Origin: Dyadobacter sp. 50-39
GTDB taxonomy: Bacteria; Bacteroidota; Bacteroidia; Cytophagales; Spirosomataceae
Direction of reading: 5' to 3'
NCBI GenBank assembly: GCA_001898145.1
Contig: MKSR01000019.1
Location: 248,001-312,000, forward strand
Length of the DNA stretch: 64,000 bases
Shown: positions 26,794 to 35,079 of the stretch, one piece after another
How positions within the stretch are numbered: position 1 is the stretch's first letter
Layout: the number at the start of each line of letters is the position of its first letter
Position numbers and translations under genes: made by a program
Notes under the pieces: model-generated
Databases searched by the model: none
What the model saw: the letters and a program-made list of their open reading frames with translations, nothing else
What the model was told of the DNA's origin: nothing

Positions 26794-27768
26794 TTACTTT
26801 TCCCGCGCCACCAGCTGCTCTACAAACTGCAAGAGCACCTCTTTCTGAACGCTATCCGTGCGCAGTTGCTGTAAACTAGCCATTCCGCGCGAGAAATATT
26901 CATTTATTTTATGTTCGGTAAACGCCCGGATGTCCAGTGCATCGTAAATGCCGGTTACCGCGGCCACCTTTTCGGCATTGTCAAATTTTTCAAGGCCGAT
27001 CCATTTGTCGAGTTCGGCTTTCAGGTTGCCTTCCGCCTTGGACAATGCTTCAATGAGCAGGAAAGTCTTTTTATTGGCAATAATATCTCCGCCTACCTGC
27101 TTGCCAAATTTGGCAGGATCGCCGTAAACGTCCAGTAAATCGTCCTTCAACTGGAAACCGATCCCCATATTTTCTCCCGCGGAGTACAACAGGTTGGTCG
27201 TTTCTTCGTCGGCGCCGGCAATCATTCCGCCCAGTTCGAGTGCGAACCCGAGGAGCACCGAGGTTTTCAGGCGTATCATACCAATGTATTCTTCCTCCGA
27301 CACATCCCAGCGCTTTTCGAAATTCATATCCAGCTGCTGCCCCTCGCATACTTCCGCCGCCGTTTGGTTAAAACGGTTCAAAACAGTCCGCAGTTTGCTC
27401 TGCGAAACATCCAGGAGCAGGTCATAGGCGCGGATCAGCATCACATCTCCTGAAAGAATGGCTGTATTTGCATCCCATTTTTCATGCACGGTGGGCATTC
27501 CCCTGCGGAGGGGCGCCCGGTCCATAATGTCGTCGTGCATGAGCGTGAAGTTGTGAAATACCTCCACGGCCATGGCGGGCTTTATCGCTTTGTCAACATC
27601 GGTGTCGAAAATGGAGGCTGCCAGCAAGGTCAGCAATGGACGGAAACGTTTACCCCCGAGCGACATAATATAGGTTATCGGCTCATACAACTCCACGGGA
27701 GCGTCGCCATACGAATGCCGGTCGAATTCAATCTGAAGTTTTTCAAGTAATGATGTGGGTTGGATCAT
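26794..27768 (-). CDS. Polyprenyl (trans-isoprenyl) diphosphate synthase
   Basis: Head-to-tail prenyl transferase of 324 residues from the ATG at 27766-27768; a longer frame to 27846 runs through the promoter. First aspartate-rich motif in LMHDDIMDRAPLRRG (about 85-99), second in FQLKDDLLDVYGDPAKFGKQVGGDI (about 205-230), with the conserved lysine-rich NKKTFL after it. The enzyme extends DMAPP/FPP with IPP. The product length (farnesyl, geranylgeranyl or longer) depends on residues before the first motif and cannot be assigned safely. A TATCTTTG -7 box lies upstream on the minus strand (27821-27828). Confidence 0.93.
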   Translation of the reverse strand: MIQPTSLLEKLQIEFDRHSYGDAPVELYEPITYIMSLGGKRFRPLLTLLAASIFDTDVDKAIKPAMAVEVFHNFTLMHDDIMDRAPLRRGMPTVHEKWDANTAILSGDVMLIRAYDLLLDVSQSKLRTVLNRFNQTAAEVCEGQQLDMNFEKRWDVSEEEYIGMIRLKTSVLLGFALELGGMIAGADEETTNLLYSAGENMGIGFQLKDDLLDVYGDPAKFGKQVGGDIIANKKTFLLIEALSKAEGNLKAELDKWIGLEKFDNAEKVAAVTGIYDALDIRAFTEHKINEYFSRGMASLQQLRTDSVQKEVLLQFVEQLVAREK

Positions 27769-27820
27769 GTGAAGCATCATGTTGCCGGGCCGCAGACCGG
27801 CCCGCCGGTTATGTAAACCA

Positions 27821-27828
27821 CAAAGATA
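27821..27828 (-). promoter_or_regulatory. Candidate -7 element for the polyprenyl synthase gene
   Basis: Minus strand TATCTTTG, an exact TAnnTTTG match, 52 bases before the ATG. No TTG at the usual 19-21 base distance. The 5' leader is GC-rich and can form a CCGGGCC/GGCCCGCCGG-type hairpin. Confidence 0.45.
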
Positions 27829-27918
27829 AAACCTAAAACCTGGCATTTACATTTACAAAAGCAGTATTTGAAAAGCCTTTATCAATAACTTTACCCCGAT
27901 CAACAAAAACTGCTTTCA

Positions 27919-28749
27919 ATGCCTTTCCACCAATATTTCAATGGCGATATCGTTCCGCTCGATCAGCCGGTTTTCCAGACCAACGACCTCGGCTTGCTGC
28001 GCGGCTACGGATTGTTCGACTTTTTCAGGACTTATAACGGCGTTCCGTTCCGGTGGGACGATTACTGGCAGCGCTTCGAAAATTCGGCGCGGCTGCTGAA
28101 ACTGCCGCTTCCCGTGACGCAAAGCGAAACGGAAAAGATCCTGGCGGATCTGCATGCGCTATCCGGAGAAGCGGAGGTGGCGTTCCGGTTTGTGCTGACC
28201 GGCGGGTATGCGCCCGATGGCGTGCACGTAGTAGAGCCCAACATGCTGATCCGTACCGAAGCATTGCCGCAGGATAATCCGGCGGGCCGTTTGAAAGGCA
28301 TCAAAGTGCTGCCGTACGAATATGTTCGCGATTTGCCGGAGGTGAAAACCACCAATTATGTGCATATGGTACTCATGGCCGACGAACTGAAACGCCAGCA
28401 GGCGGCGGACCTGCTATTTCACAAGGATGGTGAAGTGAGCGAACTGACGCGCAGCAACCTGTTCGCATTCCGGGGTGACAAGCTCATCACTTCCGATCGG
28501 AATATCCTCAATGGCGTTACGCGCCGCGTGGTAGTGGAGTTGGCGCAGGCGGATTTCGAGGTAGAGATACGGCCGGTAACTTATAAAGAAGTCATCACTG
28601 CCGATGAGGTTTTCACTACCAGCACTACCAAATGGGTGATGCCGGTGGTCCATATCGGCGACCAGCCTGTGGCGAACGGCCTGGCCGGCAAGCGGACCCT
28701 GCATCTGCAGCGCCAATTCGAAGAACTTGTGGCAGGCTGGGGTAAGTAA
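27919..28749 (+). CDS. Class IV (fold-type IV) aminotransferase
   Basis: PLP enzyme of 276 residues related to branched-chain aminotransferase, D-amino-acid aminotransferase and aminodeoxychorismate lyase. Visible: RGYGLFDFFRTYNGVPF at the N-terminus, the PLP lysine probably Lys143 in LPEVKTTNYV, EVSELTRSNLFAFRGD (phosphate-binding turn) and ADEVFTTSTTKWVMPV near the C-terminus. The short length (276, against about 350 for IlvE of the eukaryotic type) and the sequence LLFHKDGEVSELTRSN favour the D-aminotransferase/PabC-like branch, but the substrate is not decided. A single gene between divergent and convergent neighbours. Confidence 0.85.
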   Translation: MPFHQYFNGDIVPLDQPVFQTNDLGLLRGYGLFDFFRTYNGVPFRWDDYWQRFENSARLLKLPLPVTQSETEKILADLHALSGEAEVAFRFVLTGGYAPDGVHVVEPNMLIRTEALPQDNPAGRLKGIKVLPYEYVRDLPEVKTTNYVHMVLMADELKRQQAADLLFHKDGEVSELTRSNLFAFRGDKLITSDRNILNGVTRRVVVELAQADFEVEIRPVTYKEVITADEVFTTSTTKWVMPVVHIGDQPVANGLAGKRTLHLQRQFEELVAGWGK

Positions 28750-28755
28750 ATAAAA

Positions 28756-28783
28756 AAGAGGCTTCCCCGCGGGAAAGCCTCTT
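28756..28783 (-). terminator. Terminator between convergent genes
   Basis: Stem AAGAGGCTTCCCC with GGGAAAGCCTCTT. The T-run follows on the minus strand, so it mainly serves the Yx(F/W/Y)xxD lipoprotein gene. Confidence 0.75.
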
Positions 28784-28810
28784 GTCAACTACACTGGTAA
28801 TAAGCACTTA

Positions 28811-29665
28811 TTAGTTAGGCGCATTCGGTGATTGCGTATTTACGATCGGCCAGATGCCCGGCGTAGGAACACTTACGCCCTTGGTCGCGCCCCTCGTAGC
28901 AGCGTCAGGTCCGAAATAGTATAATGGCCAGCCTTTGTAAGTGAGCTGCTTTTTGCCAAATACGTCGATCGTGCTGAACAATGATTTATCCACTCCCGTA
29001 GGCAGCGATTGGAGGTCGGCGGTGTAAACAGGCCAGGTCACATCGTTCGAGAAATCGGATTTGGTATAGTTGTTCTTGTTGTTTTTATCCTTGGCAAAAG
29101 CATACAATGTCCGTCCCTTGCCATCGGTGAAGAACTGGGTTGCACCGGTACCCTCGGTGTAGTCCGACTTGTAAGATTTCCCGTCGTTACCCACAAGCTG
29201 GCCGCTGGCAATCATAACGGTGTAATCGGTTTTAGCAGCAAACCAAATTGTGCCCACATTGTCACCTTTCACATCTCCCTCTACCACATCGTCCTTATAA
29301 TAGTAAAGCGGCCAACCTTTGTAAGTGGTTTGCGTCTTGCCGTCTGTTGTAGTCGTGGCGAAATCAGCCTTATCCAGACCCGCATCGAGCTTAATCGTCG
29401 ACAGATCGCCTGCCGAATAAATGGGCCAGTTGACCAGGCATTGGCCCGCGCATGCCGACGTACCGGACGCATCCTTTGAAAAGTAGTAAAGCGTTCTGCC
29501 TTTGCTATCGGTCAGGATCTTGCCCAGTGTCGGATTGTCTTTCAATTGAACATCGTTGGTGGGGGTGGGTGTAGGATTGTTATCGTCATCGTCCGAGCAG
29601 GAGAAGCTGACGGCCATTAACAGTCCCAATGCAACCAGCATTCTGGAAGTTGAAAAGATTTTCAT
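28811..29665 (-). CDS. Lipoprotein with Yx(F/W/Y)xxD repeats (COG4315-like)
   Basis: Protein of 284 residues with a lipoprotein signal (MKIFSTSRMLVALGLLMAVSFSC; Cys23) and an acidic stretch SDDDDN after it. The mature part carries two similar halves of about 110 residues, each with the phrases DGKGRTLYAFAKD or DSKGRTLYYFSKD and TYKGWPLYYYKDD or TYKGWPLYYFGPD. These are the Yx(F/W/Y)xxD motifs that define the family known as 'secreted repeat of unknown function'. The first half also has ACAGQCLVNWP with a Cys pair. The function is not known. The acidic segment right behind the lipid-bearing Cys resembles a surface-export signal of Bacteroidota lipoproteins, so surface exposure is possible. Confidence 0.88.
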   Translation of the reverse strand: MKIFSTSRMLVALGLLMAVSFSCSDDDDNNPTPTPTNDVQLKDNPTLGKILTDSKGRTLYYFSKDASGTSACAGQCLVNWPIYSAGDLSTIKLDAGLDKADFATTTTDGKTQTTYKGWPLYYYKDDVVEGDVKGDNVGTIWFAAKTDYTVMIASGQLVGNDGKSYKSDYTEGTGATQFFTDGKGRTLYAFAKDKNNKNNYTKSDFSNDVTWPVYTADLQSLPTGVDKSLFSTIDVFGKKQLTYKGWPLYYFGPDAATRGATKGVSVPTPGIWPIVNTQSPNAPN

Positions 29666-29755
29666 CGGATTTAATTATGATATGTTAGAGATGAATTGGA
29701 TACGTCGCGATTACGACCAAATCTTTCCGATGGTTGCGTGTATGGGGTAAAACAA

Positions 29756-29783
29756 AAAGCACAACCGTTACCGGCTGTGCTTT
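29756..29783 (-). terminator. Terminator behind thiL
   Basis: Stem AAAGCACAaCCG with CGGcTGTGCTTT (one mismatch). On the minus strand a T-run follows. It lies 25 bases behind the thiL stop codon. Confidence 0.75.
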
Positions 29784-29807
29784 CAGGATTTTCTAATTCG
29801 AAATCAC

Positions 29808-30830
29808 TCAGGCATTCCAGCCCTGCGCCGTAAGTGGCACGCGGGAGTCGCCTTTGGTATGCAGTTCTACTTCGCCTTGTTTATCGGTAATGTAGCCTAT
29901 GAAGGTGATCTTGGGATTGTTCTTGATCTGCTCATAAGCCGATTGTGACACGGTAAAAAGCAATTCGTAATCTTCACCGCCATTCAATGCAGCCGTTGCC
30001 GCTCCGATGTTCAACTCGGATGCGGCCAGGTAGGTCTGCTCGTCGATCGGCAGGCGCTCCTCAAAAATCACCGCGCCTACACCCGACTGCGCGCATATGT
30101 GCAGGAGATCCGAGGCGAGGCCGTCGGAGAGGTCGATCATCGAAGTCGGGATCACGCCCGCTTCTTGGAGTTCGTAAACGACATCCATTCTCGCTTCCGG
30201 GCGTAGCTGCCGCTGGATCACATAGTCCTTACCTTCCAGTTCCGGCTGCATATTCGGATTGGCCAAAAACACCTGTTTCTCCCTTTCCAGCAATTGCAGA
30301 CCCATATATGCCCCTCCCAGATCACCCGTTACGCAAAGCAGATCATTGGGCTTCGCGGTATTGCGGTAGGCAATCTTGTCTTTTTTAACCTTTCCAAAAA
30401 CACTGATGGAAATAATGAGGCCGGAGCGCGATGAGGTGGTATCTCCGCCCACCAGGTCCGCATTGAAATCCTTGCAGGCCAGTTTCATCCCCTCATACAG
30501 TTCGTCTACCGCTTCGACTGAAAACCGGTTGCTCAATGCAAGATTGACCGTCACCTGCCGCGGAATGCCGTTCATAGCGGCAATGTCCGACACGCCTGCG
30601 GCAATCACCTTGTAACCCAAATGTTTCAGTGGGAAAAATGTGAGATCGAAATGGATGCCTTCGAGGAACATATCGGTCGTGATCAAACCGAACTCCTCTC
30701 CCAGGTCTACCACCGCCGCGTCGTCGCCGATACCCCGCACCGTGTCGGGTAATGTAGTCCGTATTCCTTTATTTATCCGTTGAATCAGCCCGAATTCCCC
30801 CAGGCTGCTGATTTCAGTTCTTGTTTCCAT
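29808..30830 (-). CDS. thiL: Thiamine-monophosphate kinase
   Basis: ATP-dependent kinase that makes thiamine diphosphate from thiamine monophosphate, in the cytoplasm. The protein has 340 residues of the PurM/AIRS-like fold. N-terminal motif LGEFGLIQRINKG, then RGIGDDAAVVDLG (metal/ATP loop with the GDD), ITTDMFLEGIHFDLTF (substrate site), LVGGDTTSSRSGLIISI and TGDLGGAYMGLQLL. In the C-terminal half SMIDLSDGLASDLLHI and NGGEDYELLFTV, both ThiL hallmarks. No other thiamine genes are adjacent. A TAATTTTG sequence lies only 5 bases before the start codon, too close to be a normal promoter for this start. Confidence 0.95.
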   Translation of the reverse strand: METRTEISSLGEFGLIQRINKGIRTTLPDTVRGIGDDAAVVDLGEEFGLITTDMFLEGIHFDLTFFPLKHLGYKVIAAGVSDIAAMNGIPRQVTVNLALSNRFSVEAVDELYEGMKLACKDFNADLVGGDTTSSRSGLIISISVFGKVKKDKIAYRNTAKPNDLLCVTGDLGGAYMGLQLLEREKQVFLANPNMQPELEGKDYVIQRQLRPEARMDVVYELQEAGVIPTSMIDLSDGLASDLLHICAQSGVGAVIFEERLPIDEQTYLAASELNIGAATAALNGGEDYELLFTVSQSAYEQIKNNPKITFIGYITDKQGEVELHTKGDSRVPLTAQGWNA

Positions 30831-30853
30831 GCCGCAAAATTAGACAAAAAAAG

Positions 30854-30884
30854 CGAAGCCATTCCCGCATTGGAAATGGCTTCG
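30854..30884 (-). terminator. Terminator behind the small lipoprotein gene
   Basis: Stem CGAAGCCATT with AATGGCTTCG, extended by CC/GG, and on the minus strand followed by CTTTTTTT. It lies 29 bases behind the stop of the gene at 30913-31368. Confidence 0.8.
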
Positions 30885-30912
30885 AAGATGCTATGCAGGA
30901 TTGACTTTCCGC

Positions 30913-31368
30913 TTACGGGTTGGTCAATGTATATTCATTGATCGTACCGCCTGTTTTGGGGCTTGCCGTGAGGCGTGTGAGCACCACTTTGGCATCGTCG
31001 ATCGAGTTGATCGTAAATTCCAGCTTCCCGCCCGAACCGGTTGGTGCAGGGGTAAGGTTGGTCAGCACAAGCTTGGTATCTCCTTCCAGATCCCAGTTCC
31101 CGGTGAAAGTTTTCCCGTCCACGTCGGTCAGGCTCACTGTTTTAGCACCGGCACTGTTGGTAAGCGTCAGGCGAAATCCTGAATAAGCTGCTTCGATATT
31201 GCCTGAACCTCCGCGGGTGTACACCACGGTTGCACCATGCTTCACTGACTCTGCCGTCCAGGCCTTTGCGATTCTTTCGGATACCGGCTTAACCTTGTCC
31301 TTGCAGCCCACGGCAACCAGCCCCAGCATCATGATCGAACACCAAAGAAGAGCGTAACTTTTTCTCAT
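30913..31368 (-). CDS. Small lipoprotein of unknown function, lipocalin-like
   Basis: Protein of 151 residues with a clear lipoprotein signal (MRKSYALLWCSIMMLGLVAVGC, Cys22). The mature part has repeated short beta-strands (FRLTLTNSAGAKTVSLTDVDGKTFTGNWDLEGDTKLVLTNL in outline) of the kind seen in small Bacteroidota lipocalin-like or DUF5004-type lipoproteins. No catalytic motif. It is a single gene with its own terminator. The assignment is from general appearance, so only the lipoprotein nature is certain. Confidence 0.7.
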   Translation of the reverse strand: MRKSYALLWCSIMMLGLVAVGCKDKVKPVSERIAKAWTAESVKHGATVVYTRGGSGNIEAAYSGFRLTLTNSAGAKTVSLTDVDGKTFTGNWDLEGDTKLVLTNLTPAPTGSGGKLEFTINSIDDAKVVLTRLTASPKTGGTINEYTLTNP

Positions 31369-31507
31369 ATTTTATTTTTCGTGAATGTCTTTTCAAAACG
31401 CCAAGTTCTTACATTTTAGTCTTATAATCAAAATATTCATAACAGATCGATTTTTAAATTTTCCAACGGAATACCCTTATCGCTAAATTGCGCGCTAAAA
31501 CAAGAGC

Positions 31508-31744
31508 ATGAAAGTATATACCAGGGCACAACTGGCGCTTCGCAACGGGCAGGACCGGGAAGAAATATGGTGTGCATATAAAGGAATGATTTACGATGTG
31601 AGCGCGTCGAGGTTATGGCGCAACGGCCACCACTACGAGCACTGGGCAGGCCAGGACCTTACCAAAGAACTCGGCGATGCCCCGCACACCGAACGCGTTT
31701 TCGAACGCTTCAACATCATCGGAAAACTACAATTGCCCGAATAA
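31508..31744 (+). CDS. Small cytochrome-b5-like heme-binding domain protein
   Basis: Single-domain protein of 78 residues with the cytochrome b5 fold pattern: YTRAQLALRNGQ, then EIWCAYKGMIYDVSAS (typical core 'xxxVAxxGxVYDVS'), and HHYEHWAGQDLTKEL. The His residues in GHHYEHWAGQDLT and DAPHTERV are the candidate heme ligands. The usual HPGG is replaced by NGHHYEH, as in the bacterial stand-alone family of b5-like proteins. No signal peptide, so cytoplasmic. It is separated by 2 bases from the next gene's start codon, so the two are co-transcribed. Its partner is unknown. Confidence 0.8.
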   Translation: MKVYTRAQLALRNGQDREEIWCAYKGMIYDVSASRLWRNGHHYEHWAGQDLTKELGDAPHTERVFERFNIIGKLQLPE

Positions 31745-31746
31745 TC

Positions 31747-32616
31747 ATGTCTGCCAACTACATTCTGATCGCCGACAGCGGCTCCACCAAAACGGACTGG
31801 GCATGCCTCGATACTGGCACTGGAAATTATCAATCGGTGCAATCGGCAGGTATTAACCCATTTTACCAGACTATCGAGGAAATCATCCCCGTACTGCAAA
31901 GCGAAGTTGTACCGAATATCGGCGGAGGTATTCAGGAAATTCACTTCTACGGTGCAGGCTGCGCCAACGAGCAATCGAGCCTGCCGGTGACCGATGCATT
32001 AAAGCATTGTTTCCCGTCTGCAACATTTGTGGAAGTGGCTTCGGACATGCTGGGCGCGGCACGCGGGCTATGCGGGCATAAGCCCGGGCTCGCATGTATA
32101 TTAGGTACAGGCGCGAATAATGCCTTTTTCGACGGCACCCGCATTACGCATTCGATCGGCTCGCTGGGTTTCTGGCTGGGTGACGAGGGAAGCGGCTCCT
32201 ACCTGGGCAAGACGCTGGTCGTGCATTACCTCCAGAACGAGCTGCCGGAAGACCTCCACGAGCGCTTCGTAGCACAATATCCCGGCCTCGACCGGCTTAC
32301 GGTACTCGATCATGCCTATAAAAAGCCTTATCCAAACCGCTATTTTGCCTCCTATTCCAAATTCATTGCTGAAAACCGTACCCACGAATTCATTCGTGCG
32401 CTGCTGGGCAATGCATTCGGGCTGTTTGTCCAAAAATATGTATTGAAGCATGCAAACGCGGCCGGGCATCCCGTCCATTTCACAGGTTCGATCGCCTATT
32501 ACTACCAGGATATCCTGCATGAAGTGCTTGAAAACAATGGATTGCAGCCGGGCCGCATCCTTAAATCGCCGTTGGAAGGGCTGGTGGAATATCACATGGC
32601 CGGTCTGAAAGCTTAA
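31747..32616 (+). CDS. BadF/BadG-type ATPase, N-acetylglucosamine-kinase-like
   Basis: Sugar-kinase-like ASKHA ATPase of 289 residues; the ATG at 31747 is chosen because the frame before it overlaps the b5-like gene. The phosphate-1 loop IADSGSTKTDWACL stands at the N-terminus, followed by INPFYQT, then the adenosine and phosphate-2 regions with ILGTGANNAFFDG and GFWLGDEGSGSYLG. The last two are typical of bacterial N-acetylglucosamine kinases in the BadF/BadG/BcrA family. It probably phosphorylates an amino sugar released in cell-wall recycling; this is inferred from family resemblance only. Confidence 0.88.
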   Translation: MSANYILIADSGSTKTDWACLDTGTGNYQSVQSAGINPFYQTIEEIIPVLQSEVVPNIGGGIQEIHFYGAGCANEQSSLPVTDALKHCFPSATFVEVASDMLGAARGLCGHKPGLACILGTGANNAFFDGTRITHSIGSLGFWLGDEGSGSYLGKTLVVHYLQNELPEDLHERFVAQYPGLDRLTVLDHAYKKPYPNRYFASYSKFIAENRTHEFIRALLGNAFGLFVQKYVLKHANAAGHPVHFTGSIAYYYQDILHEVLENNGLQPGRILKSPLEGLVEYHMAGLKA

Positions 32617-32721
32617 AAAGTTAATGAAATGTTAAACAGCGCCATGCCGGTCACGATACGGCTGGCACGGCTGTTTAATTGAACGAATGGCCGTATATTT
32701 ATTGGTCATTCCGAGTTAGTT

Positions 32722-33972
32722 ATGTCAAGACGCACCATTCAATCCCTCACGGTTTTCTCTGCATTACTCATCATTGGCGTGGTTATCACGCAGATTTACT
32801 GGGTAAAACAGGCGCTGGACCTCAGGCACCGACAGTTCAACCAGAATGCCCACGTTGCATTACAGGACGTAGCCGGAAAACTGGCCCATGTTTGCGGGGT
32901 AATGCAAACCACCAACCCCGTGGAACAGCTTTCGCCCGAGTATTTTCTGGTGAACACCAATGCTACCACCCAGCCCGAAGTGCTGGAACATTTCATCAAA
33001 GACAGTTTTCAGAAACACAATCTGATCACCGATTTCGAAATCGGCATTTACGATTGCACGACCAACCGGATCCGTTACGGAATGTCGCTGAGCACAAAGA
33101 ACAACGACAAAATCCCGGCCAAAACGACCAATTGGATTAAAACCGATAAATACCCCTATTACTTCGGCGTGCGTTTTCCGGAGCAGGAGACCTATTTCGC
33201 AGGCAGCATCAGCGGTGCCATCTGGTCCTCGGCGCTCGTGCTGGTGGCGGTTTCGTTCTTTGCCTATGCGCTGTTTGTGATTTTGAGGCAAAAACAGCTG
33301 TCGGAAGTGCAGCGCGACTTTGTGAATAACATGACGCACGAGCTGCAAACGCCTATTTCGACCATCCGCATTGCCGCCGATGTGCTGAATTCCGACAACA
33401 TCGTATCCCAGCCGACGCGCCATAAACGCTACGTGCAGATCGTCCAGGACGAAATCCTTCGGTTGCAGGGACAGGTGGAAATGGTACTATCCATGGCCAA
33501 GGCCGAGCGCAATGCGTTATCCTTACAAAAGGAACGGCTCGACGCGCGGCAGATGATCGAATCCATCCTGCTGCCCTATGAAGAGAAGGTGCGTTTCCAG
33601 GCGAATGCGGTGGATAATATGGTCGATGCCGATCCATTTCACCTTCGCTGCCTGCTCAGTAACCTCGTCGATAATGCATTGAAATATTCCGACGACGTCC
33701 CGGATGTGGTCGTAGAAACATATAATAAAGGTAAAAACCTCGTTATTGCAGTCCGCGATCAGGGCATTGGCATTGCGCCAGAGTACCAGAAGAAGGTTTT
33801 CAACCAGTTCTTCCGGATTCCTTACGGCGATGTGCACAATGTGAAGGGCTTTGGGATCGGTTTGAGTTATGTCAAACAAATCGTCCGTGCGCACCATTGG
33901 CACCTGGGACTGGAAAGCGAGCTGGGCAAAGGCAGTACATTTAGAATCACTATTCCACAGAAACACGCTTGA
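32722..33972 (+). CDS. Sensor histidine kinase
   Basis: Membrane-bound kinase of 416 residues. First membrane segment at about 12-30 (VFSALLIIGVVITQIYWV), a periplasmic sensor part of about 130 residues, and a second segment at about 172-192 (ALVLVAVSFFAYALFVIL). HisKA domain with phospho-acceptor His206 in NNMTHELQTPISTI, then a HATPase_c domain with NLVDNALKYS (N box), VRDQGIGIAPEYQ (G1) and GFGIGLSYVKQIV (G2). The sensor part matches no ligand-binding fold I recognise. The response regulator gene starts at the last base of its stop codon, so they form a pair. Confidence 0.95.
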   Translation: MSRRTIQSLTVFSALLIIGVVITQIYWVKQALDLRHRQFNQNAHVALQDVAGKLAHVCGVMQTTNPVEQLSPEYFLVNTNATTQPEVLEHFIKDSFQKHNLITDFEIGIYDCTTNRIRYGMSLSTKNNDKIPAKTTNWIKTDKYPYYFGVRFPEQETYFAGSISGAIWSSALVLVAVSFFAYALFVILRQKQLSEVQRDFVNNMTHELQTPISTIRIAADVLNSDNIVSQPTRHKRYVQIVQDEILRLQGQVEMVLSMAKAERNALSLQKERLDARQMIESILLPYEEKVRFQANAVDNMVDADPFHLRCLLSNLVDNALKYSDDVPDVVVETYNKGKNLVIAVRDQGIGIAPEYQKKVFNQFFRIPYGDVHNVKGFGIGLSYVKQIVRAHHWHLGLESELGKGSTFRITIPQKHA

Positions 33973-34658
33973 TGAAAAAGAGAATCCTGTATGTTGAAGA
34001 CGACCCCAATCTGGCATTTGCCACCAAGGATAACCTCGAACAATACGATTACGAAGTCGTACATGCCACCGATGGCGCCGAGGCGCTGGAATTTTTCGGC
34101 AAGGAGCATTTCGACATTTGCGTACTCGACATTATGCTGCCCAAAATGGACGGCTTCACACTAGCCGAGAAAATCCGTGCTTCCGACAGCCAGGTACCCA
34201 TCCTGTTTCTCTCCGCGCGGTCGATGCAGGAGGACAAGATCAAAGGCCTCAAACTCGGCGCCGACGATTACGTGACCAAGCCATTCAGCATTGAGGAGCT
34301 CAAACTGCGGATCGATGTTTTTCTGCGCCGCAGCAAAGCCGATTCGATCCTCGTCGTAAAACCAGGCAGCAGGCCGATCGGCAAATATGTTTTTGATTTT
34401 CAGAAGCTGACACTGACCCTCGACGGCAAGTCGCAAAGCCTTACATTCCGCGAGGCCGAAGTGCTGAAATTCATGGCCGAACGCACCGATCAGGTAATCC
34501 GCCGGGACGAGCTTTTGAAGGCCATCTGGGGCGACGACGACTATTTTATGGGTCGCAGCCTGGACGTTTTTATTTCAAGATTACGCAAATACCTGTCTGG
34601 CGATCCCGATATCCGCATTGACAATGTCCATGGTGTCGGATTTAGGATGCGATGGTGA
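33972..34658 (+). CDS. OmpR-family response regulator
   Basis: DNA-binding partner of the kinase encoded just upstream, 228 residues from the ATG at 33972 (overlapping the kinase stop by one base). Receiver domain at 1-120 with acidic pair VEDDPNLA, phospho-acceptor Asp53 in CVLDIMLPKMDGF, and the conserved Lys in DDYVTKPFS. C-terminal winged helix (about 130-228) of the OmpR type: LTFREAEVLKFMAE, RRDELLKAIWGDDDYFMGRSLDVFISRLRKYL and VHGVGFRM. The targets are not visible here. rpmB follows 94 bases later with its own promoter. Confidence 0.96.
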   Translation: MKKRILYVEDDPNLAFATKDNLEQYDYEVVHATDGAEALEFFGKEHFDICVLDIMLPKMDGFTLAEKIRASDSQVPILFLSARSMQEDKIKGLKLGADDYVTKPFSIEELKLRIDVFLRRSKADSILVVKPGSRPIGKYVFDFQKLTLTLDGKSQSLTFREAEVLKFMAERTDQVIRRDELLKAIWGDDDYFMGRSLDVFISRLRKYLSGDPDIRIDNVHGVGFRMRW

Positions 34659-34694
34659 AATGTGGCCTTTTTTGAAAATTTGTTTTGCCGTTAC

Positions 34695-34725
34695 TTGCTC
34701 AACAAAAATTAATTACACATCTTTG
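34695..34725 (+). promoter_or_regulatory. Promoter of rpmB
   Basis: TTG at 34695-34697, 20 bases, CATCTTTG at 34718-34725 followed by CACC. One mismatch to TAnnTTTG; the TCTTTGCA form is common before ribosomal protein genes in Bacteroidota. Confidence 0.5.
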
Positions 34726-34752
34726 CACCCTCATTTGGAAAAATTGTAAGTC

Positions 34753-34992
34753 ATGGCTAAGGTTTGTCAAATATCAGGTAAAAGAACTCGCGTCGGAAAT
34801 AACGTTTCTCACGCTAACAATAAAACAAAACGTAAATTCTTCCCGAATTTGCAAAAGAAACGTTTCTTCCTTCCTTCATCAGGAGAGTGGGTTACGTTGA
34901 AAGTAGCAGCTTCTGCTCTTCGTACCATCAACAAAAACGGTATCGAAGCAACTATACAAAAAGCATACGACAAAGGAACGCTTACGTTCTAA
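34753..34992 (+). CDS. rpmB: 50S ribosomal protein L28
   Basis: Large-subunit ribosomal protein of 79 residues. MAKVCQISGKRTRVGNNVSHANNKTKR is the conserved L28 N-terminus, and FFPNLQKKRFFLPS and WVTLKVAASALRTINKNG complete the family pattern. The usual CXXC zinc ribbon is absent, with a single Cys left, as in the C-minus form. In many Bacteroidota rpmB is followed by rpmG; here it stands alone and ends in a strong terminator. Confidence 0.97.
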   Translation: MAKVCQISGKRTRVGNNVSHANNKTKRKFFPNLQKKRFFLPSSGEWVTLKVAASALRTINKNGIEATIQKAYDKGTLTF

Positions 34993-35015
34993 AAGGAACT
35001 TTACGAATTTATTGG

Positions 35016-35050
35016 AAAAGGACTTTCCTCCATCGGGAAGTCCTTTTTTT
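35016..35050 (+). terminator. Terminator of rpmB
   Basis: Stem AAAAGGACTT-t-CC with GG-g-AAGTCCTTTT and a 6-base loop, followed by TTT. 23 bases behind the rpmB stop codon. Confidence 0.85.
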
Positions 35051-35079
35051 CGTGAATTGTATTCCAAACGGCTTTCATT

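Noticed and set aside
30835-30842. TAATTTTG on the minus strand as a thiL promoter
   Set aside because: It lies 5 bases before the start codon, so transcription would begin inside the gene, and no better start exists downstream.
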